Below are positions 16,509-24,245 of a stretch of DNA of 64,000 nucleotides, one piece after another (position 1 is the stretch's first letter; each line of letters starts with the position of its first letter). The position numbers and the translations under genes are program-made. Origin of the DNA: Mogibacterium sp. (GTDB taxonomy: Bacteria; Bacillota; Clostridia; Peptostreptococcales; Anaerovoracaceae); assembly GCA_017433975.1 (NCBI GenBank), contig JAFRGD010000012.1, forward strand, positions 1-64,000, given 5' to 3'. Below the pieces are notes generated by a model that made no database searches, had not been told where the DNA came from, and saw nothing but the letters and a program-made list of their open reading frames with translations.

Positions 16509-17720
16509 ATGAAACGGGATGTAATCTTACAAAACTTAAAAGCCGTCTGCAACCTGAACGGCCACGTCATCGGCGCGGTCGCCGGCTCCGGCATGACCGC
16601 GCGGTACGCCGTCCTCGGCGGGGCGAACTTCCTCCTCGCGCTCAGCGCGGGAAAGTTCCGCAGCATGGGCCGCGGCTCGCTGGCGAGCTACTTCTGCTTT
16701 GGGAACAGCAACCAGATCGTCATGGAGATGGGGCAGCGGGAGCTCCTCCCGCTGTTGTCCGACGTCCCGATCCTCTTCGGGATCTTCGCAAGCGACCCGA
16801 CGGTCGCCCTCCCGGAGTACATCGCGGAGATCCGCACCGCCGGCTTCAGCGGCCTCGTCAACTTCCCGACCGTTGCGCTCATCGACGGGCAGTTCCGCGA
16901 GGCGCTTGAAGAAGACGGCTGCACCTACGCGGCGGAGGTCGAAGCGATCCGGCTCGCGCACGCGCAGGACCTCTTTACCGTCGCGTTTGTCACCGACGAG
17001 GACCAGACGCGCAAGATGCTCGACGCGGGCGCGGACGTCATCTGCGTCCACCTCGGCGTGACCAAGGGCGGCTTCATGGGCGCCCGCAAGTCCATCTCCC
17101 TCGACGAGGCGCGGCGCATCGTTGACCGGCTCTTCGCCATCTGCGCAGAAGTCCGCCCGGAGGCCATCCGCATGGTCTACGCCGGCCCGGCCAACACCCC
17201 GCTCGACGCGCAGTACCTCTACGGGAACACCGCTTGCCAGGGCTACATCGGCGGCTCGACCTTCGACCGCATCCCGTCCGAGCGGGCGATCGTCCAGTCC
17301 ATCCGAGACTTCCGGAGCCTCGACCGGAACGACCCGATCCAGCAGCTCCTCTCCGGCAAGCTGAACTCCGCCACCTATATCCGCACCGTCCGCGACTATA
17401 TCGCCCAGCACTACAACAGCAAAGTCCAGCTCGGCGACCTCGCGCTGCTCCTCAACGTCTCCCTGTCGTACCTCAGCACCAAGTTCGCGGCCGAGGTCGG
17501 CTGCAGCTTCACCGAGTACCTCCTCCGCTACCGGATGGACAAGGCAGCCGAGCTGCTGCAGGAGGGCGGCCTGTCCTGCAAAGAAGTCGCGGAGCGCGTC
17601 GGCTACGAGGACTACGCGCAGTTTTCCAAGATGTTCAAGCAGTATAAAGGCGCCTCGCCGGCACAGTTCCGCAGCGCGCACGCCACGCAGCGTGGGGCTT
17701 CCGCGGACGACAATGTGTAG
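16509..17720 (+). CDS. PEP-hydrolase-like TIM barrel fused to an AraC-type DNA-binding domain
   Basis: 403 aa. Residues 1-275 match the phosphoenolpyruvate-hydrolase-like TIM-barrel family and are clearly homologous to the separate protein at 19087-19917 (shared [29 protein letters not shown] and VCHLG/VAHMG-type segments). Residues about 290-395 are an AraC helix-turn-helix pair (LGDLALLLNVSLSYLSTKF and ARRVGYEDYAQFSKMFKQY-like region). I infer a ligand-responsive regulator whose sensor is a copy of the pathway enzyme and whose target is the two-gene unit downstream. A TATAAT at 16497-16502 ends only 6 bases before the ATG, so the message may be nearly leaderless. Confidence 0.85.
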   Translation: MKRDVILQNLKAVCNLNGHVIGAVAGSGMTARYAVLGGANFLLALSAGKFRSMGRGSLASYFCFGNSNQIVMEMGQRELLPLLSDVPILFGIFASDPTVALPEYIAEIRTAGFSGLVNFPTVALIDGQFREALEEDGCTYAAEVEAIRLAHAQDLFTVAFVTDEDQTRKMLDAGADVICVHLGVTKGGFMGARKSISLDEARRIVDRLFAICAEVRPEAIRMVYAGPANTPLDAQYLYGNTACQGYIGGSTFDRIPSERAIVQSIRDFRSLDRNDPIQQLLSGKLNSATYIRTVRDYIAQHYNSKVQLGDLALLLNVSLSYLSTKFAAEVGCSFTEYLLRYRMDKAAELLQEGGLSCKEVAERVGYEDYAQFSKMFKQYKGASPAQFRSAHATQRGASADDNV

Positions 17721-17738
17721 TTTTCGTGAACATCAAAA

Positions 17739-17767
17739 AAACACATGTAATTTTAATATAAACACAT
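17739..17767 (+). promoter_or_regulatory. Direct-repeat operator for the AraC-type regulator and adjoining -10 box
   Basis: AAACACAT occurs at 17739-17746 and again at 17760-17767, 21 bp apart, i.e. two helical turns on one DNA face, the usual arrangement of AraC-family half-sites. Inverted partial copies (CAATGTGT) lie at about 17711 and 17797. A TAGAAT -10 box at 17790-17795 has only a poor -35 overlapping the second repeat, as expected for an activator-dependent promoter. Confidence 0.6.
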
Positions 17768-17844
17768 TTATTTTTGCCTCGAATCGTTTTAGAATCAATG
17801 TGTAAGCATTGGTTCTGCTTTTTTATGAGAAAGGAAAGAGAGCT

Positions 17845-19065
17845 ATGAAAACGATTGCCATCGCCGGAACCCTCGACACCAAAGGAGCAGAGTTCCGGTA
17901 TATGAAAGAACAGGCGGAAAGCCTGGGTCTGAACACCTTCATGATCAACACAGGCGTGTTCGAGCCGCTGTTCGAGGCGGACGTCAGCAGTGACGACATC
18001 GCTGCTGCTGCCGGCTACGATATGCGCGAGATCGTCGCAAAGAGAGACCGCGCGCTGGCGACCAAGGCCCTGTCGGAAGGCCTCGAGAAGCTCCTGCCGA
18101 AACTGTACGCTGAGGGCAAGTTCGACGGCATCCTGTCCGCGGGCGGCTCCGGCGGCACTTCCCTCGCGACCCCTGCGATGAGAGCGCTCCCGATCGGCGT
18201 ACCAAAGATCATGATCTCCACCATGGCTTCGGGCAACGTCTCCCAGTACGTCGGAACGAGCGACGTCATCATGATTCCTTCGATCGTCGACGTCGCGGGC
18301 CTCAACAAGATCTCCAAGACCATCTTCCGCAACGCGATCCTCGCGGCTGCCGGCATGATTGCGCTCAAGGACAAGCTGCCGGTCGAAGACGCGACCGACG
18401 AGAAACCGCTCGTCGCGGCGACGATGTTCGGCGTCACGACCCCGTGCGTTGACCAGGCAAAGGCCCGCCTCGAGGAGGCCGGCTACGAAGTCCTCGTCTT
18501 CCACGCCACCGGTACCGGCGGCAAGACCATGGAGGCGCTCGTCGACTCCGGCTATTTCAAGGGCGTACTCGACCTGACCACGACTGAATGGTGCGACGAG
18601 GTCGTCGGCGGCGTTCTGAACGCCGGTCCGGACCGCTGCGGCGCTGCCATCCGCGCAAAGCTCCCGCAGGTCGTCTCCGTCGGCGCGCTCGACATGGTCA
18701 ACTTCGGCCCATGGGACACCGTCCCGGCCCAGTTCTCAGGCCGCAACCTGTATAAACACAACCCGACCGTCACCCTCATGCGGACCAACTGCGAGGAGAT
18801 CCGCGTCATCGCTGAGAAACTCGCCGAGAAATGGAACGCCGCGGAGACCGAAATGGTCGTCATGCTCCCGCTCAAGGGCGTTTCGATGATCGACGCGGAA
18901 GGCCAGCCGTTCGAGGGCAAGGAAGAAGACAAGGTCCTCTTTGACACGCTCAAGGAGAAGATCGACAATCCACTCGTCAAGATCGTCGAGATGGACAACA
19001 ACATCAATGACAGAGACTTCGCGGTGACCGCTGCGGAGACGCTGATCAAACTCATGGAAAAATAA
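17845..19065 (+). CDS. Tm-1-like ATP-binding domain protein (UPF0261)
   Basis: 406 aa. The protein matches the UPF0261/Tm-1-like family: opening KTIAIAGTLDTKGAEF, a GGSGGTSLATPAM glycine-rich segment (nucleotide site region), VVSVGALDMVNFGP and a C-terminal MLPLKGVSMID. In tomato Tm-1 this domain is the N-terminal half of a two-domain protein and binds ATP; its bacterial enzymatic role is not established. Start 17845 is chosen over 17809 for the AAAGGAAAG ribosome site and family start. It is followed after 21 bases by the TIM-barrel partner, so the two halves of Tm-1 are made here as separate chains from one operon. Confidence 0.88.
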   Translation: MKTIAIAGTLDTKGAEFRYMKEQAESLGLNTFMINTGVFEPLFEADVSSDDIAAAAGYDMREIVAKRDRALATKALSEGLEKLLPKLYAEGKFDGILSAGGSGGTSLATPAMRALPIGVPKIMISTMASGNVSQYVGTSDVIMIPSIVDVAGLNKISKTIFRNAILAAAGMIALKDKLPVEDATDEKPLVAATMFGVTTPCVDQAKARLEEAGYEVLVFHATGTGGKTMEALVDSGYFKGVLDLTTTEWCDEVVGGVLNAGPDRCGAAIRAKLPQVVSVGALDMVNFGPWDTVPAQFSGRNLYKHNPTVTLMRTNCEEIRVIAEKLAEKWNAAETEMVVMLPLKGVSMIDAEGQPFEGKEEDKVLFDTLKEKIDNPLVKIVEMDNNINDRDFAVTAAETLIKLMEK

Positions 19066-19086
19066 TCAAAAAGAGGAGGAACCACA

Positions 19087-19917
19087 ATGTACAGAAAGAC
19101 AAGAGAAGAAATCCTGAAGGAATTCGACGAAGAGATCAAGAACGGTAAGATCCTGGTCGGCGTAGGCGCCGGAACCGGTATCACCGCGAAGTGCAGTGAG
19201 AAGGCTGATGTCGACATTCTCATCATCTACAACTCCGGCCGTTATCGTATGGCTGGCAGAGGCTCTCTGGCTGGCCTCCTCTCCTATGGCGACGCGAACG
19301 CGATCGTACAGGAAATGGGCCGCGAGGTACTGCCGATCGTTAAGAAGACCCCGGTTCTCGCCGGCGTCTGCGGCACCGACCCGTTCCGCGTCATGGACCT
19401 CTTCCTCAAGGACCTCAAGGCGCAGGGCTTCAACGGCGTTCAGAACTTCCCGACCGTCGGCCTGATCGATGGTAAGTTCCGTGCAAACCTCGAAGAGACC
19501 GGCATGGGCTATGGCCTCGAGGTCGAAATGGTCCGCGAAGCGCACAAGCTCGACATGCTGACCTGCCCATACGTCTTCGATCCAGAGCAGGCTGCTGCGA
19601 TGGCTGAGGCCGGCGCTGACATCCTCGTCGCGCACATGGGCCTGACCACCAAGGGCGACATCGGCGCCGAGACCGCTGTCACACTCGATGACTGCTGCGA
19701 GAAGATCAGAGAGATCATCAAGGCCGGAAGAGCTGTCAGACCTGACATCAAGGTCATCTGCCACGGCGGCCCGATTGCTGACCCAGAAGACGCTGCGTAC
19801 GTCATCCAGCACGTTCCGGAAATCGACGGCTTCTTCGGCGCGTCCTCCATCGAGAGACTTGCTTCCGAGAGAGGCATGACCGCCCAGGCGGCTGCGTTCA
19901 AGGCGATCAAGAAATAA
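19087..19917 (+). CDS. Phosphoenolpyruvate-hydrolase-family TIM-barrel protein
   Basis: 276 aa, corresponding to the C-terminal half of plant Tm-1 and to the PEP-hydrolase-like family related to PEP mutase. Recognisable segments are [41 protein letters not shown] and [16 protein letters not shown]. The reaction and substrate are unknown. A strong ribosome site (AGAGGAGGAAC) precedes it. The gene uses AGA for arginine more and extreme G/C third positions less than its neighbours, a pattern also seen in the 46.9-kb oxidoreductase and compatible with high expression. A strong terminator follows, closing the operon. Confidence 0.88.
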   Translation: MYRKTREEILKEFDEEIKNGKILVGVGAGTGITAKCSEKADVDILIIYNSGRYRMAGRGSLAGLLSYGDANAIVQEMGREVLPIVKKTPVLAGVCGTDPFRVMDLFLKDLKAQGFNGVQNFPTVGLIDGKFRANLEETGMGYGLEVEMVREAHKLDMLTCPYVFDPEQAAAMAEAGADILVAHMGLTTKGDIGAETAVTLDDCCEKIREIIKAGRAVRPDIKVICHGGPIADPEDAAYVIQHVPEIDGFFGASSIERLASERGMTAQAAAFKAIKK

Positions 19918-19967
19918 GTCGAAGTAGACGCAGGCGTTCCGCGACGGAGCAAACGAGAAATAAAAGC

Positions 19968-19998
19968 GGCTGCCGCACGACTGTGCGGCAGCCATTTA
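19968..19998 (+). terminator. Terminator after the Tm-1/PEP-hydrolase operon
   Basis: Perfect 11-bp stem GGCTGCCGCAC/GTGCGGCAGCC with a 4-base loop, then ATTTATTT. Confidence 0.85.
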
Positions 19999-20024
19999 TT
20001 TGCCTGTCTGACGGCTTCGTTCTG

Positions 20025-20564
20025 TTATTTCAGCTGCTTGAGCGCCGCAGCCTCCGCTTCGACCTCTTTGCGCAGCTCACGGATCTCTTTCTCGTGGTCC
20101 TGCTCGGCCGCGGATTTTTCTTTGCGGATCTCCCGCTCCATTTTATGCAGACTGATGGTCTCTTCGGTTTTCTCTTTCGCGACTTTCTTGATCTCGCGGG
20201 CTTCTGCCTTGACCTGCCGTCTGAGCTCCTTCAGTTCCTCTTTTTCCTCTTTTGCCGCCTTTTTCAGCTCTTTCCTGAGTTCGTCCATATCCTGATACCT
20301 CTCTTTCACTCGTCTGTAAAATGTATTTGGCTTGAGGTCCAGCTCCTGCATTGCGCTGCGCGCTGTGATCTCTCCGGCGAGCCACCGCTGCACGACCTGA
20401 TCGAACAAGGTTTCATCGAATGCGATCGGCTTCCGCCCCCGCCCTTTCTTGCGGAAGGTCTCAGCCAGGTCGCGAAACTCCCTGCCCGACATCGTGACGC
20501 TGTCCTCGTCGTTCAGCTTTTCAAGCAATTCGTCAATCTGTGCGGAGTCGTAGATGTACATCAT
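20025..20564 (-). CDS. Resolvase-type HTH protein with long coiled coil
   Basis: 179 aa. Residues about 40-90 (GRGRKPIAFDE, then GEITARSAMQELDLKPNTFYRRV) look like the C-terminal HTH of serine resolvases or a homeodomain-like HTH, but there is no catalytic domain. Residues 90-175 are an almost uninterrupted Lys/Glu coiled coil. I infer a sequence-specific DNA-binding or architectural protein; no characterised homologue is recognised. An excellent ribosome site (AAAGGAGGAC) and a consensus promoter precede it. Nested palindromes around that promoter suggest autoregulation. It stands alone, convergent with the Tm-1 operon. Confidence 0.75.
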   Translation of the reverse strand: MMYIYDSAQIDELLEKLNDEDSVTMSGREFRDLAETFRKKGRGRKPIAFDETLFDQVVQRWLAGEITARSAMQELDLKPNTFYRRVKERYQDMDELRKELKKAAKEEKEELKELRRQVKAEAREIKKVAKEKTEETISLHKMEREIRKEKSAAEQDHEKEIRELRKEVEAEAAALKQLK

Positions 20565-20592
20565 TTGTGAAGTCCTCCTTTTGACATTGCAG

Positions 20593-20621
20593 ATTATAAA
20601 CGATACGAATTAGTGTGTCAA
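20593..20621 (-). promoter_or_regulatory. Consensus promoter of the coiled-coil HTH gene
   Basis: Minus strand TTGACA (20616-20621), 17-bp spacer, TATAAT (20593-20598). Confidence 0.88.
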
Positions 20622-20662
20622 TATATTATGAAACATTTCATAAAAATTATTTTTGACACACT
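20612..20662. promoter_or_regulatory. Nested inverted repeats, candidate autoregulatory operator
   Basis: Outer arms AGTGTGTCAA (20612-20621) and TTGACACACT (20653-20662) are perfect complements; one arm contains the -35 box. Between them lies TATGAAA-CA-TTTCATA (20627-20642). Confidence 0.5.
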
Positions 20663-20678
20663 CGAGCATTCTCAAATG

Positions 20679-20709
20679 AAAAAAGCTGCCGCACGAACGG
20701 TACGACAGC
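20679..20709 (-). terminator. Terminator of the 20.7-kb lipoprotein gene
   Basis: Minus-strand hairpin GCTGTCGTAC/GTGCGGCAGC (two G-U pairs) followed by six T. Confidence 0.75.
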
Positions 20710-20735
20710 CCCTTTATTGCATTCAATGATGCTAA

Positions 20736-22196
20736 TTACTCCTCGACCTTCAGCGTCTTGAGGTAAGCGTAGAGGTCCTTGGACTCTACCTTACCGGAAG
20801 CCTTGAGCTGCGGCGAGCCGCTGTAGTAGATCGTCTGCGGCGGGTCCGCGGACGCGACTGTCTTCGCCTCGTAGGCGACCCCGTTCCGAAAGTCAAAGAC
20901 CTGACATTTATACGTCATGGTGTACGCCTCGGTTCCGGCGTTATACGACCCGTACAGGACGTAGATTGGATAGACATAAATGAACGTCTCGTAGTCTCCC
21001 GGACCGTCCGGGGTCGGAATGTGCCCGTCGATGTCCTCCGACATGACGATCGTCGGGAGCGCCTCGTATGACCACTGCCGCTTGGTCGGCCAGTACGTGC
21101 CATCGTACCAGGTTTCGGAGGAGAGCTTGCCCGGATCCACCAGGCATATCAACGCTTTGCCGTGCACGACCGGAGAATCGGAGGTTAACGTCAGCTTGGT
21201 GGCTTTATTGTAGCAGTCTTCGGCTTCGTCGTTCAGGAAGTTGCGGATGACGCTGGAGCGGCCAGCCTCGGACAGGTGCGGCAGCGGGACGTCTTTGACC
21301 GCGGCGAGCTGCGCGTCGTCGACCGGCGCGGCCGGATCAAACGCCTGCTCGGTCTCCGGTGGATTGATCAGGAGGTCCGGATACTGGAGCTGCAGGATGA
21401 ACAAGTACTGGTTGCCCGTTTCGCTCAGGTCGTAGGATGGTGACGTCGGCGCGATGAGCAGGCGCTTGACGCCGGTTTCCGGCGTCAGGTACTTGTAAAC
21501 GCTGCCGCCGCTGAACGTCCGGGCGGTTGGTTCGGCAGTCTCTTCGTCCCCGGACGATTCGCCGTCACCGGCCTCGACATCGTCTGCCCACGGGCTCCGC
21601 TGCGGAATCAGGAACGCGTCGATTCCGATTTCGGTCAGATTCGGATAATATTTGAGGTCTGACAGGTGAACGTCACTGATCCAAAGCCGTTCAACGGATG
21701 TGAGCAGCGCCGCATTCTCCGTATCCGCTAGCATCTGGTTGTCCTTGGCCAGATCCGGGTCCAGAAGCGCCGCCATGTAAACGAGGTCAGCCTTCTGCAC
21801 CGCCGGCGCCCATCGGATGTACTCCGAGAGTACTGGGCCGACGCCCAGAACCTTGATGGAGCTGCACGGCAGCGCCGCGATCTTGTCGCAGTACGTTCTG
21901 GCCGTACCGTTGTTGATGTCGTCCCCGACCCGCGTGTCGAAGATCAGCGTGCCGACGTCCTTGCCGTCGATATACTTGTTGAGCGTCTCGAACAGCGCGT
22001 CCAGGTCCGTCCGGTCGGTGATCGCAATGACGAGCTTGTCGTCCGCTTCGACGTAAGTAATCTCGTAATACCCTTTCTCAGCGGATTTCTGCAGTTTGGC
22101 GGCGGCCTTGGCCAGCGGCGTGCCGGAGCTGCAGGCGGAACAGAACACCGCAACAAGGCAGATCAGTGCAGTAATCAGGATGTGTTTCTTCTTCAT
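20736..22196 (-). CDS. Secreted lipoprotein, paralogue of the 3.2-kb gene
   Basis: 486 aa with a lipoprotein signal (MKKK, hydrophobic core, lipobox around FCSAC). It shares the complete layout of the 3198-4613 product: PLAKAA near the lipobox, LFETLNKYIDGKDVGTLIF against LFETLNKEIEGQDVGNLFF, the RLLIAPTSPSY motif, VVHGKAL, and a QTIYYSGSPQLKASG end. Function is unknown; the regular strand-turn segments in the middle suggest a repeat fold exposed outside the cell. A ribosome site (GGGAGGGAAA) precedes the ATG, and a terminator follows. The YczE-like gene lies 24 bases upstream on the same strand and may be co-transcribed. Confidence 0.8.
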   Translation of the reverse strand: MKKKHILITALICLVAVFCSACSSGTPLAKAAAKLQKSAEKGYYEITYVEADDKLVIAITDRTDLDALFETLNKYIDGKDVGTLIFDTRVGDDINNGTARTYCDKIAALPCSSIKVLGVGPVLSEYIRWAPAVQKADLVYMAALLDPDLAKDNQMLADTENAALLTSVERLWISDVHLSDLKYYPNLTEIGIDAFLIPQRSPWADDVEAGDGESSGDEETAEPTARTFSGGSVYKYLTPETGVKRLLIAPTSPSYDLSETGNQYLFILQLQYPDLLINPPETEQAFDPAAPVDDAQLAAVKDVPLPHLSEAGRSSVIRNFLNDEAEDCYNKATKLTLTSDSPVVHGKALICLVDPGKLSSETWYDGTYWPTKRQWSYEALPTIVMSEDIDGHIPTPDGPGDYETFIYVYPIYVLYGSYNAGTEAYTMTYKCQVFDFRNGVAYEAKTVASADPPQTIYYSGSPQLKASGKVESKDLYAYLKTLKVEE

Positions 22197-22220
22197 GGCT
22201 TTCCCTCCCTGATGCTTGCG

Positions 22221-22880
22221 TTAACGTGCACCGCGGATGCGGTCGATGGTGTCTTTGATGTTCTCGTTGTGGATGTTCCGCGGTTCAAAGTGGCAGATTC
22301 GGCAGGCGAGCTGGAAAATGCTCGACTGCAGCGTGATTGAAAGGACCGTCCCGATGCCGAAGCTCGCGCCCATGAGCACGCCGATGATCATGACGGCGAT
22401 CTCGGTGGCAAAGCGGGCTGCCCCGATCGGCGCCTTCGGAAAGCGGTTCCCGACGATGACCATCAGCGTATCCCGCGGCCCGGCGCCTAAGCCCGGCGAC
22501 ATGTATACGATCATGCCGAACGCCATGAAAATCATGCATAGGAACGCATAAATCGTCCCGACGAACACGTTCGGCGGGTCCGGAATGAACGTCAGGCCCG
22601 CGATAAACACATCGGTAAAATACGCGATCAGAAAGATGTTCAGCAGCGTACCAAAACCGAACTTTCCTTTGAAGATGATGTCGATCGTGATGACGACCAG
22701 GCTGACGATCAACGCGCTCCGGCCCATGGTCAGGCCCGTCATCGCGGAGATTCCAAGCGCCAGCGTGTTCCAGCCGCTGGTCCCCGCGGCGCCGGCCTTC
22801 GCGCCGAAGTAGTTCGACAGCGCGCAGAGCACCAGCCCCAGGATGCAGATCGTAAATCGTTTTAAATACTCTTTCCCCAT
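22221..22880 (-). CDS. YczE/YyaS/YitT-like integral membrane protein
   Basis: 219 aa with five to six hydrophobic helices. The segment MSPGLGAGPRDTLMVIV in the second half and the opening YLKRFTICILGLVLCALSNYFG match the YczE/YyaS/YitT group of predicted transporters or membrane regulators; no substrate is known. Its 3' neighbour is the lipoprotein gene 24 bases on, and the DUF1805 gene lies 24 bases upstream, so the three could share one transcript. The C-terminus is a short basic cytoplasmic tail. Confidence 0.75.
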   Translation of the reverse strand: MGKEYLKRFTICILGLVLCALSNYFGAKAGAAGTSGWNTLALGISAMTGLTMGRSALIVSLVVITIDIIFKGKFGFGTLLNIFLIAYFTDVFIAGLTFIPDPPNVFVGTIYAFLCMIFMAFGMIVYMSPGLGAGPRDTLMVIVGNRFPKAPIGAARFATEIAVMIIGVLMGASFGIGTVLSITLQSSIFQLACRICHFEPRNIHNENIKDTIDRIRGAR

Positions 22881-22904
22881 GATACCCTATCCTAAACTCC
22901 GGCT

Positions 22905-23219
22905 TTACCGGTCGAACAGCTCCGCGATCTCGCGGCCGGTCATGTCCGGCGTCACGCCGAGCTCCAGCGCCTTGGCGCTGATGAATGTCGGCTTGTTGGC
23001 CAGCATGTCCGTGAACTGCGGCGCGGAAAACACGCACGCCGCAAAGCCGATGGCGTCAATCTTTTCCGGGAGGAACAGCCCGCAGTACAGCATGCCGTTC
23101 TTGCACAGGATCTGCAACACGTATTTGCCGGTGCCCGGGATCTCGACGGCGACGCCCGGGACGGTCTTGCCGCCGAGGTCGATGTCGGTGACGGTGATTC
23201 CTTTGTATTCCATGTTCAT
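22905..23219 (-). CDS. DUF1805 (YunC-like) protein
   Basis: 104 aa. The compact sequence with VPGVAVEIPGTGKYVLQILCKNG-type core and the Cys in GFAACVFSA match the DUF1805/YunC family, small conserved proteins of unknown function (a structure exists for Bacillus YunC, but no activity is established). The ribosome site AAAGGAGAAC and the ATG at 23219 fit the family start. It is flanked by an esterase gene upstream and the YczE-like gene downstream on the same strand. Confidence 0.75.
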   Translation of the reverse strand: MNMEYKGITVTDIDLGGKTVPGVAVEIPGTGKYVLQILCKNGMLYCGLFLPEKIDAIGFAACVFSAPQFTDMLANKPTFISAKALELGVTPDMTGREIAELFDR

Positions 23220-23258
23220 GATGGTTCTCCTTTCAAATGTCGCAACCGTCAGTCCCGC

Positions 23259-24077
23259 TCAGGCGTTGAGCAGCGTTGCGAGCCCGCGGTCGATGTATTC
23301 TCTCCAGAAGAACCAGTTGTGCGCCCCCGGTCCCTCTTCGTAACAAAAGCGGTCCGCCGCGTCCACGCCGGCCGCCGCGCATTCCTCTGCGAGAAAATCG
23401 CGGAAGTCGCGGTTCGCGTCGAGCAGCATGTCCTCCGTCCCGCAGGCGAAATAGATCTTTGGGATCGGACGACCTGACGCCTGAAGCGCGCGGTACTGAA
23501 CCTCCGGGTTCTTGCGGGAGGTCAGGATCTCATCCGGATCTCCAAAGACGTCGAGAACCATCTCGTGCGGCATGATGCTGGACATGCGCGTACCGAACTT
23601 TGCGATCTCGTGAATCACCAGCGCCGACGAAAGCGCGATGCAGCCGGAAAACCTCTCCGGATACGCCAGCGCGGTATGCAGCGCACCGTAGCCGCCCATC
23701 GAAAGCCCTCCGATGATGGTATTCTCGCGCGATGTGCAGTATCCAAACGTTTTCGTTATGTATTCCGGCAGCTCCTCTCCGATGAACTGCCCGTAGTTTC
23801 CGCCGACATACCCCCGGTCGAGGTAAAACGAATTGCCGGTCGTCGGCATGAAGACGGCCATGTTGTATTGAATCGCCATCTCCTGCGCAAGCCCGCCGAA
23901 CAGCCAGTCCGTATCCGTCCCTGTCAGCCCGTGGAGCAGGATCAGCGTCCCGGTCGGCCGCTTGTAGTGCCGCAGGTCGCGGACTTCCGGCATATATACG
24001 TCATTCGGCAGGACGAAAGACACGTTCGTATGCGCCATGATCGTCTCCGCGTGAAACTCCATTCTTCCGCTCGCCAT
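23259..24077 (-). CDS. Esterase of the esterase D / tributyrin esterase family
   Basis: 272-aa alpha/beta hydrolase. The nucleophile elbow is GGLSMGGYGA (Ser), the oxyanion region is LLHGLTGTDTDW, and the late Asp and His are in TEDMLLDANRDF and GAHNWFFW. Family members hydrolyse short-chain esters, including S-formylglutathione and acetylated sugars; no signal peptide is seen, so it is cytoplasmic. The in-frame ATG at 24077 is preferred to 24101 because AGGGGGGAT lies 6 bases before it. It is divergent from the HTH-Uma2 gene across an AT-rich repeat region. Confidence 0.85.
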   Translation of the reverse strand: MASGRMEFHAETIMAHTNVSFVLPNDVYMPEVRDLRHYKRPTGTLILLHGLTGTDTDWLFGGLAQEMAIQYNMAVFMPTTGNSFYLDRGYVGGNYGQFIGEELPEYITKTFGYCTSRENTIIGGLSMGGYGALHTALAYPERFSGCIALSSALVIHEIAKFGTRMSSIMPHEMVLDVFGDPDEILTSRKNPEVQYRALQASGRPIPKIYFACGTEDMLLDANRDFRDFLAEECAAAGVDAADRFCYEEGPGAHNWFFWREYIDRGLATLLNA

Positions 24078-24142
24078 AGTATCCCCCCTCATTTGTGACA
24101 ATTATTCTTTCATTAATTGTACAATACGTTTCGTTGTTGTGC

Positions 24143-24207
24143 AAATGGAATTATAATGGAATTATCGCGTTGACGGATGGTCAAAATGGAATTATAATGG
24201 AATTATC
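24143..24207 (+). repeat. Tandem 24-bp repeats overlapping the HTH-Uma2 promoter
   Basis: Two identical 24-bp copies (24143-24166 and 24184-24207) lie 41 bp apart; each contains two ATGGAATTAT units, giving four in all. The second copy includes the -10 box. They are candidate operators for the downstream HTH protein. Confidence 0.7.
24170..24198 (+). promoter_or_regulatory. Promoter of the HTH-Uma2 gene
   Basis: TTGACG (24170-24175), 17-bp spacer, TATAAT (24193-24198), 47 bases before the ATG. Confidence 0.8.
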
Positions 24208-24245
24208 AAAGAATCTCTCAAAAACTTCGTGAAAAAGGGCCTCCG

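Noticed and set aside
24143..24207. CRISPR-like or transposon-end repeats
   Set aside because: Only two copies with a 17-bp separation, overlapping a consensus promoter; better explained as operator repeats.
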